A DNA stretch of 64,000 nucleotides. It comes from Sipunculus nudus (Eukaryota; Annelida; Sipuncula; Golfingiida; Sipunculidae). The DNA is taken from NCBI GenBank assembly GCA_026874595.1, contig CM049306.1, positions 98,945,642 to 99,009,641 of the forward strand. The letters run 5' to 3'. Position 1 is the first letter of the stretch; the number at the start of each line of letters is the position of its first letter. The position numbers were made by a program, and so were the translations under genes. Below the pieces are notes generated by a model, which ran no database searches, had not been told where the DNA came from, and saw only the letters and a list, made by a program, of their open reading frames with translations. This document shows, piece by piece, positions 63,386 through 64,000 of this stretch.

Positions 63386-63960
63386 GCTTAAGCCGGTGCC
63401 GGCCGCCGTGGTTTAGTGATTCATTCTTCTCAGCCTTTCGCGTTCCGGACTGAGGCAGCACTAATTGCTTGGGATAATGACGAGGAAATTACGGAGATGT
63501 GCGCTGTGTGAAGCGGCCTCGCCAGCAGACTGCTTTGTGAAATCCCCGCTCTCGCTGAGAACTAGAGAGGTTTCCAAAGGCAGATACGTGCCGAGTCGGC
63601 CGTCTTTTAAAGCAGGAATGGAAAAGCTTCTTCCCGGAACCGCCAAAAGCGACTCAGTCGCGACAGACCCTGGTGGAGATAATAGCACTCTGCAGTGAAG
63701 AGGCATTTATATAAATGCTAAGGAGTGAATTGTTGCAGCCTGTGGTGAAACGTTTTATCACACCCCTCGGGCGGCCTGGGCATGCATGCCTCTGGTCCGT
63801 CATGGAAACCTGTGATATCTTGTCGAATATCAACTGAAATGCAGCACTTTGGGGCAAGGCTGACTCCAGTCGCCAAGCTAGCCACGCAAATATGTAATAA
63901 GCCAGCATCATCTAGCAATTAATGCGAGGCGGGTGTAAATCCCGAGAGAGGCCGCCATGT
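63386..63960. other. GC-rich unique block at the window's right edge
   Basis: Markedly more GC-rich than the surrounding DNA, with several CpGs and overlapping open frames on both strands (77 and 85 codons), none with recognised homology. It may be a CpG-rich promoter, a conserved element or an exon of a gene beyond the window. The start ccggccgccgtggtttagtg has a tRNA-A-box look. Confidence 0.3.
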
Positions 63961-64000
63961 TGACAGTCTGGAGAGCTGCCTATTACATTGCACGCCACTT

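Overview
The window is animal nuclear DNA: AT-rich, intron-bearing, rich in microsatellites, MITEs and decayed LINEs, and without any operon structure. The gene content (a tandem array of divergent nicotinic-receptor-type Cys-loop channels, small secreted cysteine-rich proteins, an orphan 7TM receptor) together with the style of its dispersed repeats suggests a lophotrochozoan, most probably a bivalve mollusc. That assignment is inference; no rRNA or mitochondrial marker is present.

Layout. 0-23 kb (+ strand): three tandem copies of one Cys-loop ligand-gated channel gene with a shared six-exon plan and a repeat period of about 8 kb. Copy 1 lacks its signal-peptide exon (it would lie left of the window), copy 2 is a pseudogene with three separate lesions and a LINE in intron 4, and copy 3 is complete (454 aa). 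24.8-35.5 kb (- strand): three genes for secreted 71-74-residue proteins with eight cysteines; each has a signal-peptide exon, one mature-protein exon and a separate 3' UTR exon. 36.6-42.7 kb: transposon territory (LINE RT fragment, a 3.5-kb element with terminal inverted repeats, an LTR-like cassette, a MITE with 5-bp target duplications). 44.2-46.5 kb (+): a two-exon 7TM receptor, followed by a poly(T)-tailed retroposon. 47-64 kb: gene-poor DNA with microsatellites, a six-unit 24-bp minisatellite, a near-perfect 241-bp tandem duplication carrying an exon-like reading frame, and several homeodomain-core-rich or GC-rich blocks that could be regulatory.

The channel copies appear intact in their pore (cation-type M2) but have lost most of the acetylcholine aromatic box, so their ligand is unlikely to be bound in the classical way. 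I see no direct functional link between the channels, the cysteine-rich proteins and the 7TM receptor. The cysteine-rich family is the best candidate for something undescribed. Exon boundaries were placed by hand from GT/AG sites, phase bookkeeping and comparison between paralogues; no homology search was possible.
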